Shown here: positions 24,401 through 39,400 of the stretch, one piece after another | Layout: each line of letters starts with the position of its first letter | Numbering within the stretch: the stretch's first letter is position 1 | Source of the DNA: Echinarachnius parma | Taxonomy: Eukaryota; Echinodermata; Echinoidea; Clypeasteroida; Echinarachniidae | DNA length: 64,000 bases | Direction of reading: 5' to 3' | Assembly (NCBI GenBank): GCA_037951105.1 | Contig: JBAMJV010009760.1 | Coordinates: 19,140-83,139 of the forward strand | The notes under the pieces: model-generated | The model's input: the letters and a program-made list of their open reading frames with translations, nothing else | What the model was told of the DNA's origin: nothing | Databases searched by the model: none | Position numbers and translations under genes: made by a program

Positions 24401-27400
24401 TGTGTGCATGTCGTCACTTATAACCAATAATGTACAGACATGCTGGTGTATACTTACAGTTTCTTGATGGCTGATTTTTTTATCCTTAGCTTGGGTTTGT
24501 AGCAGCAAAGAGAGACAAGGTACACACACAAGCTGCCTGGGGCCTAACTTAGTTGTAGCCACGCTAAGCACAGCCATCCATTTGGTTGAGACCCCGACTC
24601 TTCGTGGATACTTCACACACATCATCATTGACGAGGCAGGGCAAGCCCTAGAAACAGAGACCATCATCCCACTGGCCCTAGCAACGGCTGACACCTGCAT
24701 CGTCATGGCCGGAGACCCTAATCAGATTAGTCCTACGGTAAATGTTCTAAATGCATATATGTAGACTTCAATAGCCAACAAATCATAAATGCAGAGCTCT
24801 GATAACTCACTTGCTTATTATAGAGTCCTGGAATTGTAATGCTCAATAACCGACTTATGGATTATCATCAAGCAATTGATTATATTTTGGGTCGAGTTTA
24901 AAGGTCAAAGGTGACAGAACTCATATATCCCAAAATAGCACAGAATTCTGATTCCTCAGGAACTACCTATATGACCATACAACTTGAAGATTGAGAAGCT
25001 AATGAATGATTAATTGGTTGTTTTTTTTGGGGGTGGGGGGTGTGATGTCAATAGTCACAGGGTTAAAGTATGCTTGCAAGCTCCTTTATCACTAATAACT
25101 TTGAAGCCTTTCATCCTTTGGAAAACGCAAACTTGGTAATTTGATGTATGCTTCATGTCGAAGTGTGAGCAAAGGTCACTAGACTTGGTTAGAGGTCAAC
25201 TAAAAATACACAACCAAAAGGAAAATGGTATAGTTGGGTGTGACTTAGTCCAGCAATCATCTTGTTATTATTTATTGTTCAATATTCGCAGGGGTACTAT
25301 TAGAGAGCCACCAATGCCAGCTTGTTGTGTCACTCCTGCTTTGCTGCATGTGTTCTTGTTGAAAGTTTGTAAACGCCCCTCCTTTTTGGTAGCAGGTACA
25401 ATTTGTCTCCCATTTTCGCTTTGTATGGCAGGTGTACTCCAAGAAAGCCATCAAGGCAAAGTTTGACATGTCAGTGCTTCGTCGACTCTACAAGTATGAC
25501 AAGCAGAATGCTTGCGGATCCAGTGTCCGCTTGCACCTAAACTACCGGAGCTGTCAGGCAATCCTAGACTTCCTCAAGATCTACTATGGCACCAAGTTCC
25601 TCTCGCAGTGCCCTGGCCAGGAGCATCCCAATCTCTACCCGCTCAACTTTGTGTCGGTGAAGGGCCAGGACCGGTCCATGGGAACATCGTATGTGAATGA
25701 GAAGGAGGCCGAAGAGATCGCTCAGAAGGTCCTGGCGCTCAAAGAGGCATGGCCAGAGAACTGGGATCGGTGCAAGATGAGTGAGGTTGTTGTGTTGTCT
25801 CCTTACAGAGTGCAGGTGATTGTTTTCCCCATTTGCAGGTCCCAGCTCTATAAATCTTTTTACTATTTAACCTGATATAACAAGGTAATTCTCATGGTCA
25901 TAGGATAGGACCTTGTTATTTTGAGGTTCTATGTATAATTTTGGTAATAAGATTGGCAAGCAAGTGTGTAATGATCAAGTTTGATTGGTAATTACAATTG
26001 TTTTTTTTTGTTTTTTTTTGGGGGGGGGGAAATGACTTAATTACAGAATTATGACTTTTGATGTTCACTGTAGTCAAGCAAGCTGTTCCCTCAATACCTT
26101 TTTGCTTCCCACCACTATTCAGCATCTTTATTTATATCAAAATTATTATGTTGTTAAATATACCTTGTGCAAAGCAACAGTATATAAATTATAAACAGCA
26201 GGTAGAAAGAATTTATAAAACTACTCTTTTTCAGACTATCCAAATCTCTTTATCGTGTTGACTTCAGTTAATATCAGTGTCCACCATGTGATCAATATAT
26301 TATATTTCTCTGTGTTGAAAGCAAACTATCTGTAGTATGAATATGTATAAAAACATTCGATATTAGAGAAATATATCTCTGAATTTTGATTTGCAGATTG
26401 ATTTGATCAGGAAGAAGCTTCGGGAGAAACACCTGCATGCTGTCACGGTAGAAACTGTGCAGAATATTCAAGGTAAGGCTTTAAGCGTATTGCAGCTTAC
26501 ATGTACTGTATGTACTTATTGTAACCTAGATTGTGCTGATGTACATGTATGCTGTTCAGGGATATTTTATTACAGTAAAAATGCTGACTTTACACTGGAC
26601 ATATCATGTATCAATCACATACATGTTTCACAACAAACATTTGCTGAAAGTGAAAATTGAGCATATGGAATTTCTCCTGATCTAAATGGTTATGTTATTA
26701 CCACACATTGCAGGTATAAAGCTTTCAGTGACAAGTTAACTTTCAAATAGTAAACAGTAAATTTCTCTATTTCTCTCCTTCCCTATTTTCAGGGAGGCAG
26801 TTCCGTGCTGTGTTTCTAAGTACCGTAAGGACACGCTCCACACTGAACAGGGTGGACATCACTGCGCTCCCTGATCAGGCCGGGAGGACCACAAACAACA
26901 GTAGGTACTCGTATGGTTTCCTCTCGGATCAGAAGCTGCTCAACACGGCTTTCACACGAGCCAAGTCCCTCATCGTGGTGGTGGGCGACCCCGTGGCACT
27001 CTGCTCTGTTGGGGAGTGCCAGAAGACGTGGGAGAGGTTCGTGAAGATATGCGAGAGGAATGGAAGCATGTTGCCAGAGCAACTCACCATGGAGCAGATC
27101 AGGAGAGAGATAATTGCTGCCAAGCGCATCCTGAACCCGGCCGCAAGAGTCTTCACTCCAAAGACTATGTCCTCTAAGGGGAGTGCGGTGAAGCACAAGG
27201 TAGGAGCTGATTCAAGAAATGCTTCACCAAGCATAGGAATGGCAGTTGAAGTACAGGGCTGCTCCCAATCCTCAACAAGACAGGGTAGAAACCCTGACAG
27301 TTTTGGGTATCCATTCCTAGGCAGTAGCAATCTGCACGAGTCTGATGACGAGGATGAGGTCATCATTATTCAAGAGGAGTGGCTTAAAGACCTGAGAGAA

Positions 27401-30400
27401 CAGATGCAGGACGACATGGCGGAAGAGTACAGGAGGTCTCACCCTCAAGAATCTGCCCAGGAGGAAGCAGAAGAGGAAAGCTCTGAACCTGTAGCTGATG
27501 TCAATCAGCAAGATAGAATGCCATCAGCGAGACCTAGACATGATGTTCCTACCCGTAGACTACCCAGGAATGACATTCTTCAGAACATGCGGATGGTTGA
27601 GAGATCAGGACACATTTCTGTCCTCCCAGTTGATGATGACGCATATGATTCCGACGATGACATCAGTGAGAATAATGCCACAAACACTGGCTCTGTGAAT
27701 CAACTTCTATGGAAGGCTCTCAAATATCCAGAACAATTCAAACGTTGCGTTTTCCGCCAAGACATAACTGGTAGGACATATGCCATTCCTGAGGAATGCC
27801 GGTCGGGGGATGAGATTGTCATCACAAGCTCAAAGCGCCGAGGTCAAGCACTGGATAGTGATGAGGTTGTGGTTGAGATATTGACTGATGATGAACAGTG
27901 CGAAGGAGCAGAAAATGATGTGAAGAGAATCTATGGAAAAGTCACTGGCATTGTTAAACATAATGCCGACCTGAGGTTTCGGAAGTTTGTATGCTACCTG
28001 GATCCACACAGTGACAATGCCATGGTACCACTTGACAAGACCTGCCCAAAGATGTTCATTCTTTCAAGAAAGAGAAGCAAGGTTAAAGAGCAAAACCATG
28101 AAGCTGTTGTTAGGCTGTACAGCATCGACAAGACTGTTGCAAGGTCAGGAAAGGCATGCACACAGCGAAAAGACGTGACTATTGCCCGTCACGAAAGAGC
28201 TCAGAAGTTGTTTGTAGTCAGGTACCTCGAGTGGGCTGACAAAACACCATACCCTTTGGGAGTAGCTACAGAAGTACTAGATCCTGGAACGGATCGCAAA
28301 TCTGGAATGAAGATCTTGAAACTTATCCATGGTATCAAGGCCAGCAAAAGATCTGTTTTACAGCAAGTACAGCAGGAGTATGCATCAGGTTGGAGTATTC
28401 CTGAAGAGCAAGTCTGCTCACGGAAGGACTTCCGTGGGAAGACTGTCTTTACCATTGACCCACCAGATTCCACAGATCTTGATGATGCCATTAGTCTGGA
28501 AGTTCTGCCAGGGAAACGATACCAGGTCAGTGTTCACATTGCTGATGTGTCCTACTTTGTGGCAAAGGACAGCCTCTTGGATAAAGATGCTCGGCAGAGA
28601 GGCACTTCTTTCTACCATCCATTTCCTACTCCTGATCAACCATTCCACATGTTGCCAGAGCGGCTGAGCTCACAGCTTTGCAGCCTTCTCCCAGATCAAG
28701 ATCGACTAGCTGTTTCTGTCACCTTTATTCTCGATGAAGAGGGAGAGATGGTCCAAGAGCCAGTCTTTGAGAGATCAGTGATTCGGTCAGTCAGGAGAAT
28801 GACATACGAGGAAGTAGAGCACTTAATCACAAGTGACGTTTCAGGGTATGAGAATGTTAAACAACCAATCAGAAAATTGCACCAGCTGGCACACTGCCAT
28901 CGAGCTCATCGCCTAGAGGATGGATGGTTAGTCTACAATGCCAACGATGACGATGGAGGAGCAGTCTGTAATCCCCGTGCTCACAGCTTGATAGAAGAGT
29001 TCATGATCTTGACCAACGCAGCTGTTGCCGAACACCTTCTGAATAGGTTCCCTGAATGTACACCGTTGCGCAGGCAACTTGCACCACTTCAAGAGCGAGT
29101 GGAAGAGTGGAACACACATCATTGTAGCATTGCAGCAAACAGTATTCGTCTCTCGACGTTGGCCAACCTTGAAGAACAGGGCTCTGAAGATGGACATGTG
29201 ATGGTTGTCAATGAAGTTTGGCAGAAGGTCAAGTCTCTGATTGAGAAAGAAAATCTCTTACGAGCTGACAAAGAAGAACTGGTCAATCTCCTTGTCCAAG
29301 ATGGCAACCATCCCAGGCAGGCTGTTGCCCTCACAGATTTGTATCGAATCATGGAACGAGGAGAATATGTTGACTCGACTAGTCAGTCAGAGCCAGAGAA
29401 GAGGAAACACTATTCCTTGAAGCTGCCAGCGTATGTCCACTTTACATCTCCCATCAGAAGGTACATAGATCTGGTAGTGCACAGAATGCTCATCGCATCA
29501 ATAGAAGGATCTGAATGCCCCTACAGCCCAGGTGAAATGGCCAGTATCACCCATCACTGCAATAACCAGAAAGGTCGTGGCAAGCGCTTCAGTGAAGAAG
29601 CTCTAACATTGAAGCTGGCTCTCAAGCTCCAGAAGGCATCGCTGCAGCTGACAACTTTTGTAGAGGGTTTCAGAGAGAAGGCCATGCGACTGCAGTTTCC
29701 TTACCGCAGCTACATTTCAGGCATGCAGAGAAATGTAGGGTTCAGCTTGTTGAAACCATCGGGCAGACCAAACGTTGAGTCTGGTTGTGTCGAGATGTCA
29801 TGGAAGAGTCGTATCTTCAACAACATGACAAAGCAGGTGGCACAATCTCCAGCAGAAGAGGGATCATATCACCATCAGTCCTTCAACATTGATAAAGTCT
29901 TATGGCAACAGATCCTTGAGGCCATCAAGAAAGGAGACATCCTCGAGGCCTTGAATGAAGAAGACTGTGAGGATGTAACCAGGGCTGTACCAGGGGAGAA
30001 CCCATTCAAGGAAAACAAACCATTCAGATTTTCACCGGACCAGAGGTCTATGGGCTTCCTCTCCTACACGAGAACCTACAAGCTTGGAGATCCCTGCAAG
30101 GTTCAATTGACCTCGAGACTCAACAGGGGGTTGCTTGCTCCAGAGATACAGCTCTTCAATCTGACTCCACACCTGAATGCCTGCATGGAGCACCGGTCAC
30201 ATCCCATCGAGTGCTTCTCTCGTATCGCCACCGAAGTTCCTGGCCGGGAGAGGACCATTACACGCTATCAGGAAAAATGGCAGCCAATTGTCTCCATGAA
30301 CAGTGCTCACCAAGCTGTTACTGAAGATGACACAGTGGTTCTTGAGAATGTAGCTATTGTGTGGAATAGAGAGGGAGAGCAAATCAATGGCCAGTTTGAA

Positions 30401-33400
30401 GTCAGTGAGGGGTTTAGCAAAGAAAACCACCTCCGCATGCATGAATCTTGTTACGTGTGTGTCCAGATGAGGAATCTTGATGTTAGCAGAAAATCCCGGC
30501 TGCGCATTATGGCCTACAACAAGCGGACGGATGAGCGTGCTGTCGGCCCTTTCAACGCAGATGACTGGAAAAAACAGACGTTCGTTGCCCATTGCATGGT
30601 GGAGAGAATTATTGTACCAACGAAATCCCGCAGAAACAGAGGCAGACAAGAAGGGGAGGATCAGGTGACCACCATAGTGATCGTTCTGCGCAGAGAGAAA
30701 GATTTTTCATTTCTGGACTTTCCTGAAGCAGTTCTGGATGCTGGAAGACATGTAGCTAGTACAGTCGAGCTCATCCCAATGTCAAAACCAAACATGTAAA
30801 GTATTGCCAATCATTTTGGCCCAAATTCTTACCAGTAACCGGTTAAACCATTTCACAACTGTGGAATTTCACTAGCCCATTGATGGTTGTCATTTGCCAT
30901 AGGACATATTCTATTTGTTTCCCTTCATTATCCATTCAATCCCTCTAGTTCTGCTTTGGTATCAGGACAGAGGGGCGCTTGACATCCCAGTCACAGTATA
31001 ACAGGTCACCAGTAGTATAATGTTCTGGATGACCTTGGACGAAGTATTATTGTTGACCATTATACTATGACTGATGTCAAAGTACATTTTGTTAGCATAT
31101 CATTGGAAAGGGATTTGCACTGGCAAAGAAGACAGTGGGCTAGTCATAGTTCACATGTGTGATATGGGTTCAACAGTTACTGGTCATTTCTGTCTTATAA
31201 ACCTGGACTAAAGTTGCCCCGCTGATGGGAATTCTGGCCTTTATGTTGAAGATTTTTCCCTGTGTTCTGTTATAAACATTTCAATTGCTTTACATTGCCA
31301 ATGAACAATAAGCTTCTGCCCCTTTGAATTCAGCCCAATAAAAGGGTTGGTTGTGTTACGAAACAGGGAATTTTGCTTTTTGAAATAAGTTGATATGGGT
31401 ATATAACATCAATTTCACATTAAATTATAAGTGCCACACACCCTAGCACACTGCGGGTAATTTGCGCAACAATCATTGTACACATGTACATTCCCAACTC
31501 AATTTTTTATGTTTGGTGGCTTCACATACACTATACCTATATACTTAGGGCAAAAAGTGTGACAAAATAATATGTACATAAATCCAGATTTCACAATCCA
31601 AATATTTAATTTATAGCTGAAATATGGATGAATTTTTAGTATAAAAAAGGAGCTCAAAACACATTCTACATGTATATAGATGTAAAAATTATCTGTTTAA
31701 CTCAGGATCCCATGATTGAATAGCATGCTCTACCAATCTTGGCGCACTACATTTACTTTGTGTGTTAACCCCAATAAGACAGGGGAGCATATAGTGCCCC
31801 CGCTGCAATTTTCCACATTGCTCTACAGGGCAAAAACCACTATCTCGGCACAATTGAATAGTCGGAAAATTTCCAAAATAAAGTTCTTGCCAAATGCTTG
31901 ATTTTAATGCCAATCTAAAGGACATACATGTACTTAATAGTAGAAAATTAGCATGTAATGTTACTGTGCAAAAATTGTGTGCTTCATATTTATAAAAAGG
32001 TGTATTAACATACGTTGCCATCAACATTTCACATGATAGCTAGTTAGTTTCAAAGTTGGTAACTGAAGGTTACAACCATGAAAATAAACAACAAAGTGTT
32101 TATAAAACATCAAAACATATTTGTGAACATCGCATCTAGTCGGGCGTCCGTGATTGGGTCATAATGTTAGTTTCAAATTCTTTCCCAAATTCTTTCCCAA
32201 GAACGGCATTGGTACACACGTAGGGTAAAAGAAGCCATACAGATCCGTCTCAATCCCAGTAATTTCAATAGAGACAACGGGATGGATATACCCGAATTTT
32301 GGATGCGTACAATACGCCGCCATGACACCCCCCGACCAGCCGGCCCGCAACGGTTGATTCCAGCCAGTATCGAGCCAGCGGTCCGTTGATTGGTCGAGCT
32401 CGCTATTGTTCCCGCCTAGCAAGCAAGCCGAGCCAGCGCCTCGCTGATTGGTTTAGCACCCGTGTACACCGGCCAATAGAATTTGCCAATTTGGACCAAT
32501 TAGGAACAACTCGCTCATGCGAGATAACGCGGTTTGGAGCCGCATGAGAGCATAAATAGGAGTGTTTTAATACGTTACTTTATATCACTTGACAAAGTAT
32601 TGCAGTAGCATATGAAACGTCGTGATCTTTCAGATTCCATGTTGACCATACATTGCGAGACAAACGAATATCACTAGCGATATTATTTCCGATACATTAA
32701 TGTTGTTTGGATACCATTTTGGGTTTTAGAATGATTGCTAAGCTCACCCTTAACCACATATGGATGGCGTAAACAAGTTTGTTACCAATTTAGATAGACG
32801 TTACATCGCGTAAGTAACATCTTGGCCTTCAATCGGTTGAATAAGCAACATTTAGTTGAACTTAATTTTCATTTTTGCATAATATCATTCTACTTCATTG
32901 GCCTCCACTCCAGAATAATAATTCATATTATAGTGGTTACCTGTATTTAAAATTTGTGGTAACGTATGATGTTCCCAGTCACATTTCTTTTGTATCTTGA
33001 CTTTCAAACATTTTTTTACTTGTATGCCATGTTCTCATCATTAGAAAAAGAAGATAACAGTGAGTACAGATGTCAGCATCTAAGCATATCCTATTATTTA
33101 GTAGAATAGCAGTAATGTACCAGATTTGGCGACACATTTCCAATGGGCATCAAAATTATAAATTAAATGAGATCATTAAAACTTTTATTATATTTTATAG
33201 AACACTTTGCTGCTGTCATGAAACCGCACTTGTTCTGCTCATGTGTACTCTTATATCTGTACAAAACTGGAAAAACTGAACGATTTTGTCTTGGCGACAT
33301 GGGGTTTTAGGTGACTTGGCCATATTCTATCCCCTGTCATTTTTTTAAACGCTTTAAATTTATGGTAACTTTTACGAGAAGGACCCTTACTACCAAATAA

Positions 33401-36400
33401 AAGTAAAATGTTGCTGGTAATAAAGTTAAATATCTTCTCTAGGCGAGCAGGATCACTGCCGACACCATTTTTCACCAATTGTTCTGAGATAGTGGTTTTG
33501 GCCCTACAACGCGTGAAGATGTCATCCCCCAATTTCTTTACTTTTTATTTCAAGTCATCTTTGCACATCTTTTATAATCAGACCTACAGTTACAATGACA
33601 CATGACCTTTTGCGGTTTGGAGCCGCATGAGAGCATAAATAGGAGTGTTTTACGTTACTTTATATCACTTGACAAAGTATTGCAGTAGCATATGAAACGT
33701 CGTGATCTTTCAGATTCCATGTTGACCATACATTGCGAGACAAACGAATATCACTAGCGATATTATTTCCGATACATTAATGTTGTTTGGATACCATTTT
33801 GGGTTTTAGAATGATTGCTAAGCTCACCCTTAACCACATATGGATGGCGTAAACAAGTTTGTTACCAATTTAGATAGATGTTACATCGCGTAAGTAACAT
33901 CTTGGCCTTCAATCGGTTGAATAAGCAACATTTAGTTGAACTTAATTTTCATTTTTGCATAATATCATTCTACTTCATTGGCCTCCACTCCAGAATAATA
34001 ATTCATATTATAGTGGTTACCTGTATTTAAATTTGTGGTAACGTATGATGTTCCCAGTCACATTTCTTTTGTATCTTGACTTTCAAACATTTTTTTACTT
34101 GTATGCCATGTTCTCATCATTAGAAAAAGAAGATAACAGTGAGTACAGATGTCAGCATCTAAGCATATCCTATTATTTAGTAGAATAGCAGTAATGTACC
34201 AGATTTGGCGACACATTTCCAATGGGCATCAAAATTATAAATTAAATGAGATCATTAAAACTTTTATTATATTTTATAGAACACTTTGCTGCTGTCATGA
34301 AACCGCACTTGTTCTGCTCATGTGTACTCTTATATCTGTACAAAACTGGAAAAACTGAACGATTTTGTCTTGGCGACATGGGGTTTTAGGTGACTTGGCC
34401 ATATTCTATCCCCTGTCATTTTTTTAAACGCTTTAAATTTATGGTAACTTTTACGAGAAGGACCCTTACTACCAAATAAAAGTAAAATGTTGCTGGTAAT
34501 AAAGTTAAATATCTTCTCTAGGCGAGCAGGATCACTGCCGACACCATTTTTCACCAATTGTTCTGAGATAGTGGTTTTGGCCCTACAACGCGTGAAGATG
34601 TCATCCCCCAATTTCTTTACTTTTTATTTCAAGTCATCTTTGCACATCTTTTATAATCAGACCTACAGTTACAATGACACATGACCTTTTGCGGTTTGGA
34701 GCCGCATGAGAGCATAAATAGGAGTGTTTTACGTTACTTTATATCACTTGACAAAGTATTGCAGTAGCATATGAAACGTCGTGATCTTTCAGATTCCATG
34801 TTGACCATACATTGCGAGACAAACGAATATCACTAGCGATATTATTTCCGATACATTAATGTTGTTTGGATACCATTTTGGGTTTTAGAATGATTGCTAA
34901 GCTCACCCTTAACCACATATGGATGGCGTAAACAAGTTTGTTACCAATTTAGATAGACGTTACATCGCGTAAGTAACATCTTGGCCTTCAATCGGTTGAA
35001 TAAGCAACATTTAGTTGAACTTAATTTTCATTTTTGCATAATATCATTCTACTTCATTGGCCTCCACTCCAGAATAATAATTCATATTATAGTGGTTACC
35101 TGTATTTAAAATTTGTGGTAACGTATGATGTTCCCAGTCACATTTCTTTTGTATCTTGACTTTCAAACATTTTTTTACTTGTATGCCATGTTCTCATCAT
35201 TAGAAAAAGAAGATAACAGTGAGTACAGATGTCAGCATCTAAGCATATCCTATTATTTAGTAGAATAGCAGTAATGTACCAGATTTGGCGACACATTTCC
35301 AATGGGCATCAAAATTATAAATTAAATGAGATCATTAAAACTTTTATTATATTTTATAGAACACTTTGCTGCTGTCATGAAACCGCACTTGTTCTGCTCA
35401 TGTGTACTCTTATATCTGTACAAAACTGGAAAAACTGAACGATTTTGTCTTGGCGACATGGGGTTTTAGGTGACTTGGCCATATTCTATCCCCTGTCATT
35501 TTTTTAAACGCTTTAAATTTATGGTAACTTTTACGAGAAGGACCCTTACTACCAAATAAAAGTAAAATGTTGCTGGTAATAAAGTTAAATATCTTCTCTA
35601 GGCGAGCAGGATCACTGCCGACACCATTTTTCACCAATTGTTCTGAGATAGTGGTTTTGGCCCTACAACGCGTGAAGATGTCATCCCCCAATTTCTTTAC
35701 TTTTTATTTCAAGTCATCTTTGCACATCTTTTATAATCAGACCTACAGTTACAATGACACATGACCTTTTGTCTGTTTGTCAACGCCCAAATTGTTAATT
35801 TTTGTGATTTTTGTACAAAACATAGGGAAATATATGTAGTTGATCCTCAGTAAAATCAGATGAAACATTTGTTATTTGGTTTTGTTTTCATTATATATGT
35901 TTGTTATCTGGCTCAAACTATTTGAATAATGGTAAGAAATAAAAATTAAACAACAAAAACAATGACATACATACAATGTAGTGAAAAAAAAACAAGAAAT
36001 ATGCTGGCTCATGCCAAAATATTTTGTTGTATTATTATTTTAACTGGTCTAAAGAATATAGTGAAAACCAAGATTCAATTGTAAAATGTATATGATTTAT
36101 GGGCAGAAATATGAATTTCATGAACTTATTTGCATAAATATGTAAATGAGTGAATACAAAAAATTTCCTTGATAGTAATCTATACACTACTCGACATTCA
36201 TGCAAATTTTTGCACAGATCATTCATTTCACGGCCAAGATCTTAAAGGGGACCATCAGGCAAAGAACAACACATAATTATATGTTTTGGTACCGTTTTGT
36301 GATATCAAATAAATACCCAACATTTTGCAAAGGGTTGTGTAAATTCACAAACAAAGCAATAAATTACCACATACAGAACCACTATTATTTCCTGGTTCCG

Positions 36401-39400
36401 TACTGGCCAAACATATGCGAGTGCGCCAATGCTATTCACGTGTACGTTTGGAGACGATAGAATCCCGGACGATTCCCTGCCAGAATTCCCTGCCAGAATC
36501 CACCATATGCACCTCGCCTGACCATTTTAAACAGGAGGTGCAGAGGATCCAAATTCATTAGAGCGCACAAGATTTTTACTTGCACACGTAGTTAGCATCA
36601 CAGAGCACCACACTGTACATATGCACAAGGTACGAAAATACACCGCGCTGGTGGACTGTACCAAAACGGAAGAAGAAGAAGAAGAAGATTCGTTCGCTCT
36701 TGACATAGTAGTCTTGTACATGCAGACCCATGAACGCATGCTTTAGAATGGTGATGTGTTATCCAATTATATATTTTTTTCTGGAAACATATTTTTGTGA
36801 ACTTGTTGATGGAATGGACTACTAAAGATGTTACCTTTCATTTATGATATTATTTATGGGTGGTGGTACCCTTTAAGGGGGGCCATCTTGCCCCCCCCCC
36901 CCTCCCCTCCTTTGTCCCTTGTCCCGAGCATGGCAGCAATAGCAGTTAGAGTGTCCACCTCATGCATAGCAGGTACCAGGTTCAATCCCTGTCCGGGTCA
37001 TACCAAATACTTTTTTTAAATGGTACCTTCTGCTTTCTGGAGAATGGAGAAGGGACAATTAAACACCAATATTTTCCAGAGGATTAGCCCCCTTCTGTAA
37101 CTTTCACTTATTATATTATAAGTGTACATGGCCTAGGGCTAATGAATCAGAGATAGGTGCCACCTTATGTCCACGTTGGCACGGGAAGAACTCTTAACTT
37201 TTTGATAATGCCCCCCCCCCCCCCCCCCCAGGATTGAAATATTTAACGGACCCAAATTGTTGCTCTTCACCTCTGATTTTCTTCTGTTTCTCGTTGCAGC
37301 CGTCTACGATTAGCAGTAAAGATGATCAACATGTCGGATGTGCCAGATCTGATCAGGGACATTGCTTTACAGAGGCCAAACAATCCAGATGAACACAGTG
37401 GTATGTTTGATTGTCTGTCTGACAGTTTGTCTGCATCTTTCATCTAGCATTTAATTTACAAGGAGCTAAGTGTGATGGTTGAAAATTTACGAAGCATTAT
37501 GTATTTGTTATGTTATTTTACCTGAAGATATGAAGGTGTGAATTCATAGATGAAATTTTAAAATTGTACAATAAAGCATTGAAATGGGATTCAGGGACAA
37601 ACAACCATCACAAGAGCTTTTTTGCTCGGTTGGTAGAGCACCGGTCTAGCAGTCCGGAGATCTCTGGTTCGATTCTTATTTTCTTTGCTATTAAATTAAA
37701 TTTCCATTTTCATTTAAAAGAATGTTACATCGCTTATTTGTTGCTCATTATAATTGTAGCTTTGTTACATCACTATGGATGTGGTGTGGCGAGATTGGTA
37801 GAGCGCATGCTCTCCGATGCATGGGATCCCGAGTACAAACCTTGCCCACTGCGTTTGTCTTTCAGCAAGACAATTTATCCACAATGCTGCTCTCTACCCA
37901 GGTTTATAAATGGGGACTCGGAAGGTTTGGAACGTGTTTCCTTAGCACTGTGTGTGCCTAACAAAAGACTGACTGTAATACTCCCTAGGGAGTGGAAAAT
38001 GTGCACTTAATGTGCAGGAATGATTGCAGTGTGTATCCGTTGACCGGGGTAATAATAATCGTGTAACGCGCTATGATAACCATTGTGGTGGAACATTGAA
38101 ACCTTGTCGTGGTCCACCCTGTTTGGTAACCTTCCTTACTAATGCCATCAACCAGACATGCACAACCAACAACCATCAATGACTTTTCCAAGTCAACCTA
38201 CGAATGGCCCTTCTCAGGGCAAAACGTCCCGTATTGGCCCTTATCAAGGCCAACCATCTCGCATAATATAGAGACATCTCTCCGCATATACCAAATTAAT
38301 GCGGAAGGTATGTCACGTGCAAAAAGTGACTACCTCGCTAGATCAGCAAAGGACGTTATCCTACAAGAAACCCATATCCGTGATGAGACGTGTGCATCTT
38401 AGCTTTGCGTCTACGGCTTCAAGCTCATTGCCGCCGTGCATTACGCCAAGTATGGAGCTACCGTCCCATCTCTCTTCTGTGCACATCCTACAAATTGTTT
38501 GAGAATCTCCTCCTGGTCAGGCTTAGCCCATTGGTAGAACCTGTGCTACCAAAGGAGCAAGCAGGCTTCAGACCAAACAGGAGCTGTTCTGATCAAGTCC
38601 TAGCCCTTACTACCTTCATCGAGGCAGGATACCAGCGCGCTCTTAAAACAGGTGTGGCACTGATATACCTTTCATCAGCCTACGACACTGTATGGAGACG
38701 TGACCTGCTGCTCAAAGCCTCCCGCATCTTCAAGTGTCAGACAACCATGCGCATCCTCGCTTCCATACTCGGCAACAGAAGATTCAGAGTTTCACTTGGA
38801 GGACAAACAAGCTCGGCTAGAACCCTCAAGGATCTGTCTTGGCCCCGATGCTTTTCAACATTTATGTAAGCGACATGCCGGAGCTTCCAGGAAATTTGCA
38901 TATGCAGATGACCTCGCATTAGCTACCCAATCCACCGATTTCAATGTACTAAGCACAACCCTAACCGAAGACATAAAGAAGATGGAGGACTACTTCACCT
39001 ACTGGCGCCTTCGTCCCAATCCTACTAAGACCACAACCACTGCCTTCCACCTCAGTAACCGACAAGCAAAAACAGAACTGAAGGTCACCTTCTGTGGCAA
39101 AACAGTCAAGCATTAAGTGTTCCCCAAATACCTTGAAGTTACCCTGGACCACAGCCTCACCTATCGTGATTATCTGAAGAGAGTTTCTGGAAAACTGAAG
39201 ACCAGAGTCAACATTATCCGGAAGCTAGCAGGAAACAGCTGGGGTTCAGGTACACAAACGCTTCGAACAGCCTGCATAGCACTAGTGTACTCTGTTGCAG
39301 AGTACTGCTCACCAGTGTGGACAGAGAGCTGCCATACCAAGAAGGTAGATGTCATCTTAAACTCAGCAATGAGAATAACTACTGGCTCTCTTAAGTCAAC

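Noticed and set aside
26816..29352. Minus-strand ORFs of 75-145 codons under the RNB exon
   Set aside because: They are shadows of a long well-conserved + strand coding exon.
30797..30799. TAA as the end of the gene
   Set aside because: The preceding GTAAAG donor, phase match to 37300 and the known HELZ2 order support splicing onward. Kept as a possible isoform end only.
33070..35764. Three sets of identical 65-93 codon ORFs
   Set aside because: They recur because the 1.08-kb unit recurs. There is no independent sign of coding such as synonymous-biased change.
37618..37680. Functional tRNA-Ala gene
   Set aside because: D arm and B box are good but the acceptor stem does not pair and the context is a SINE-like region.
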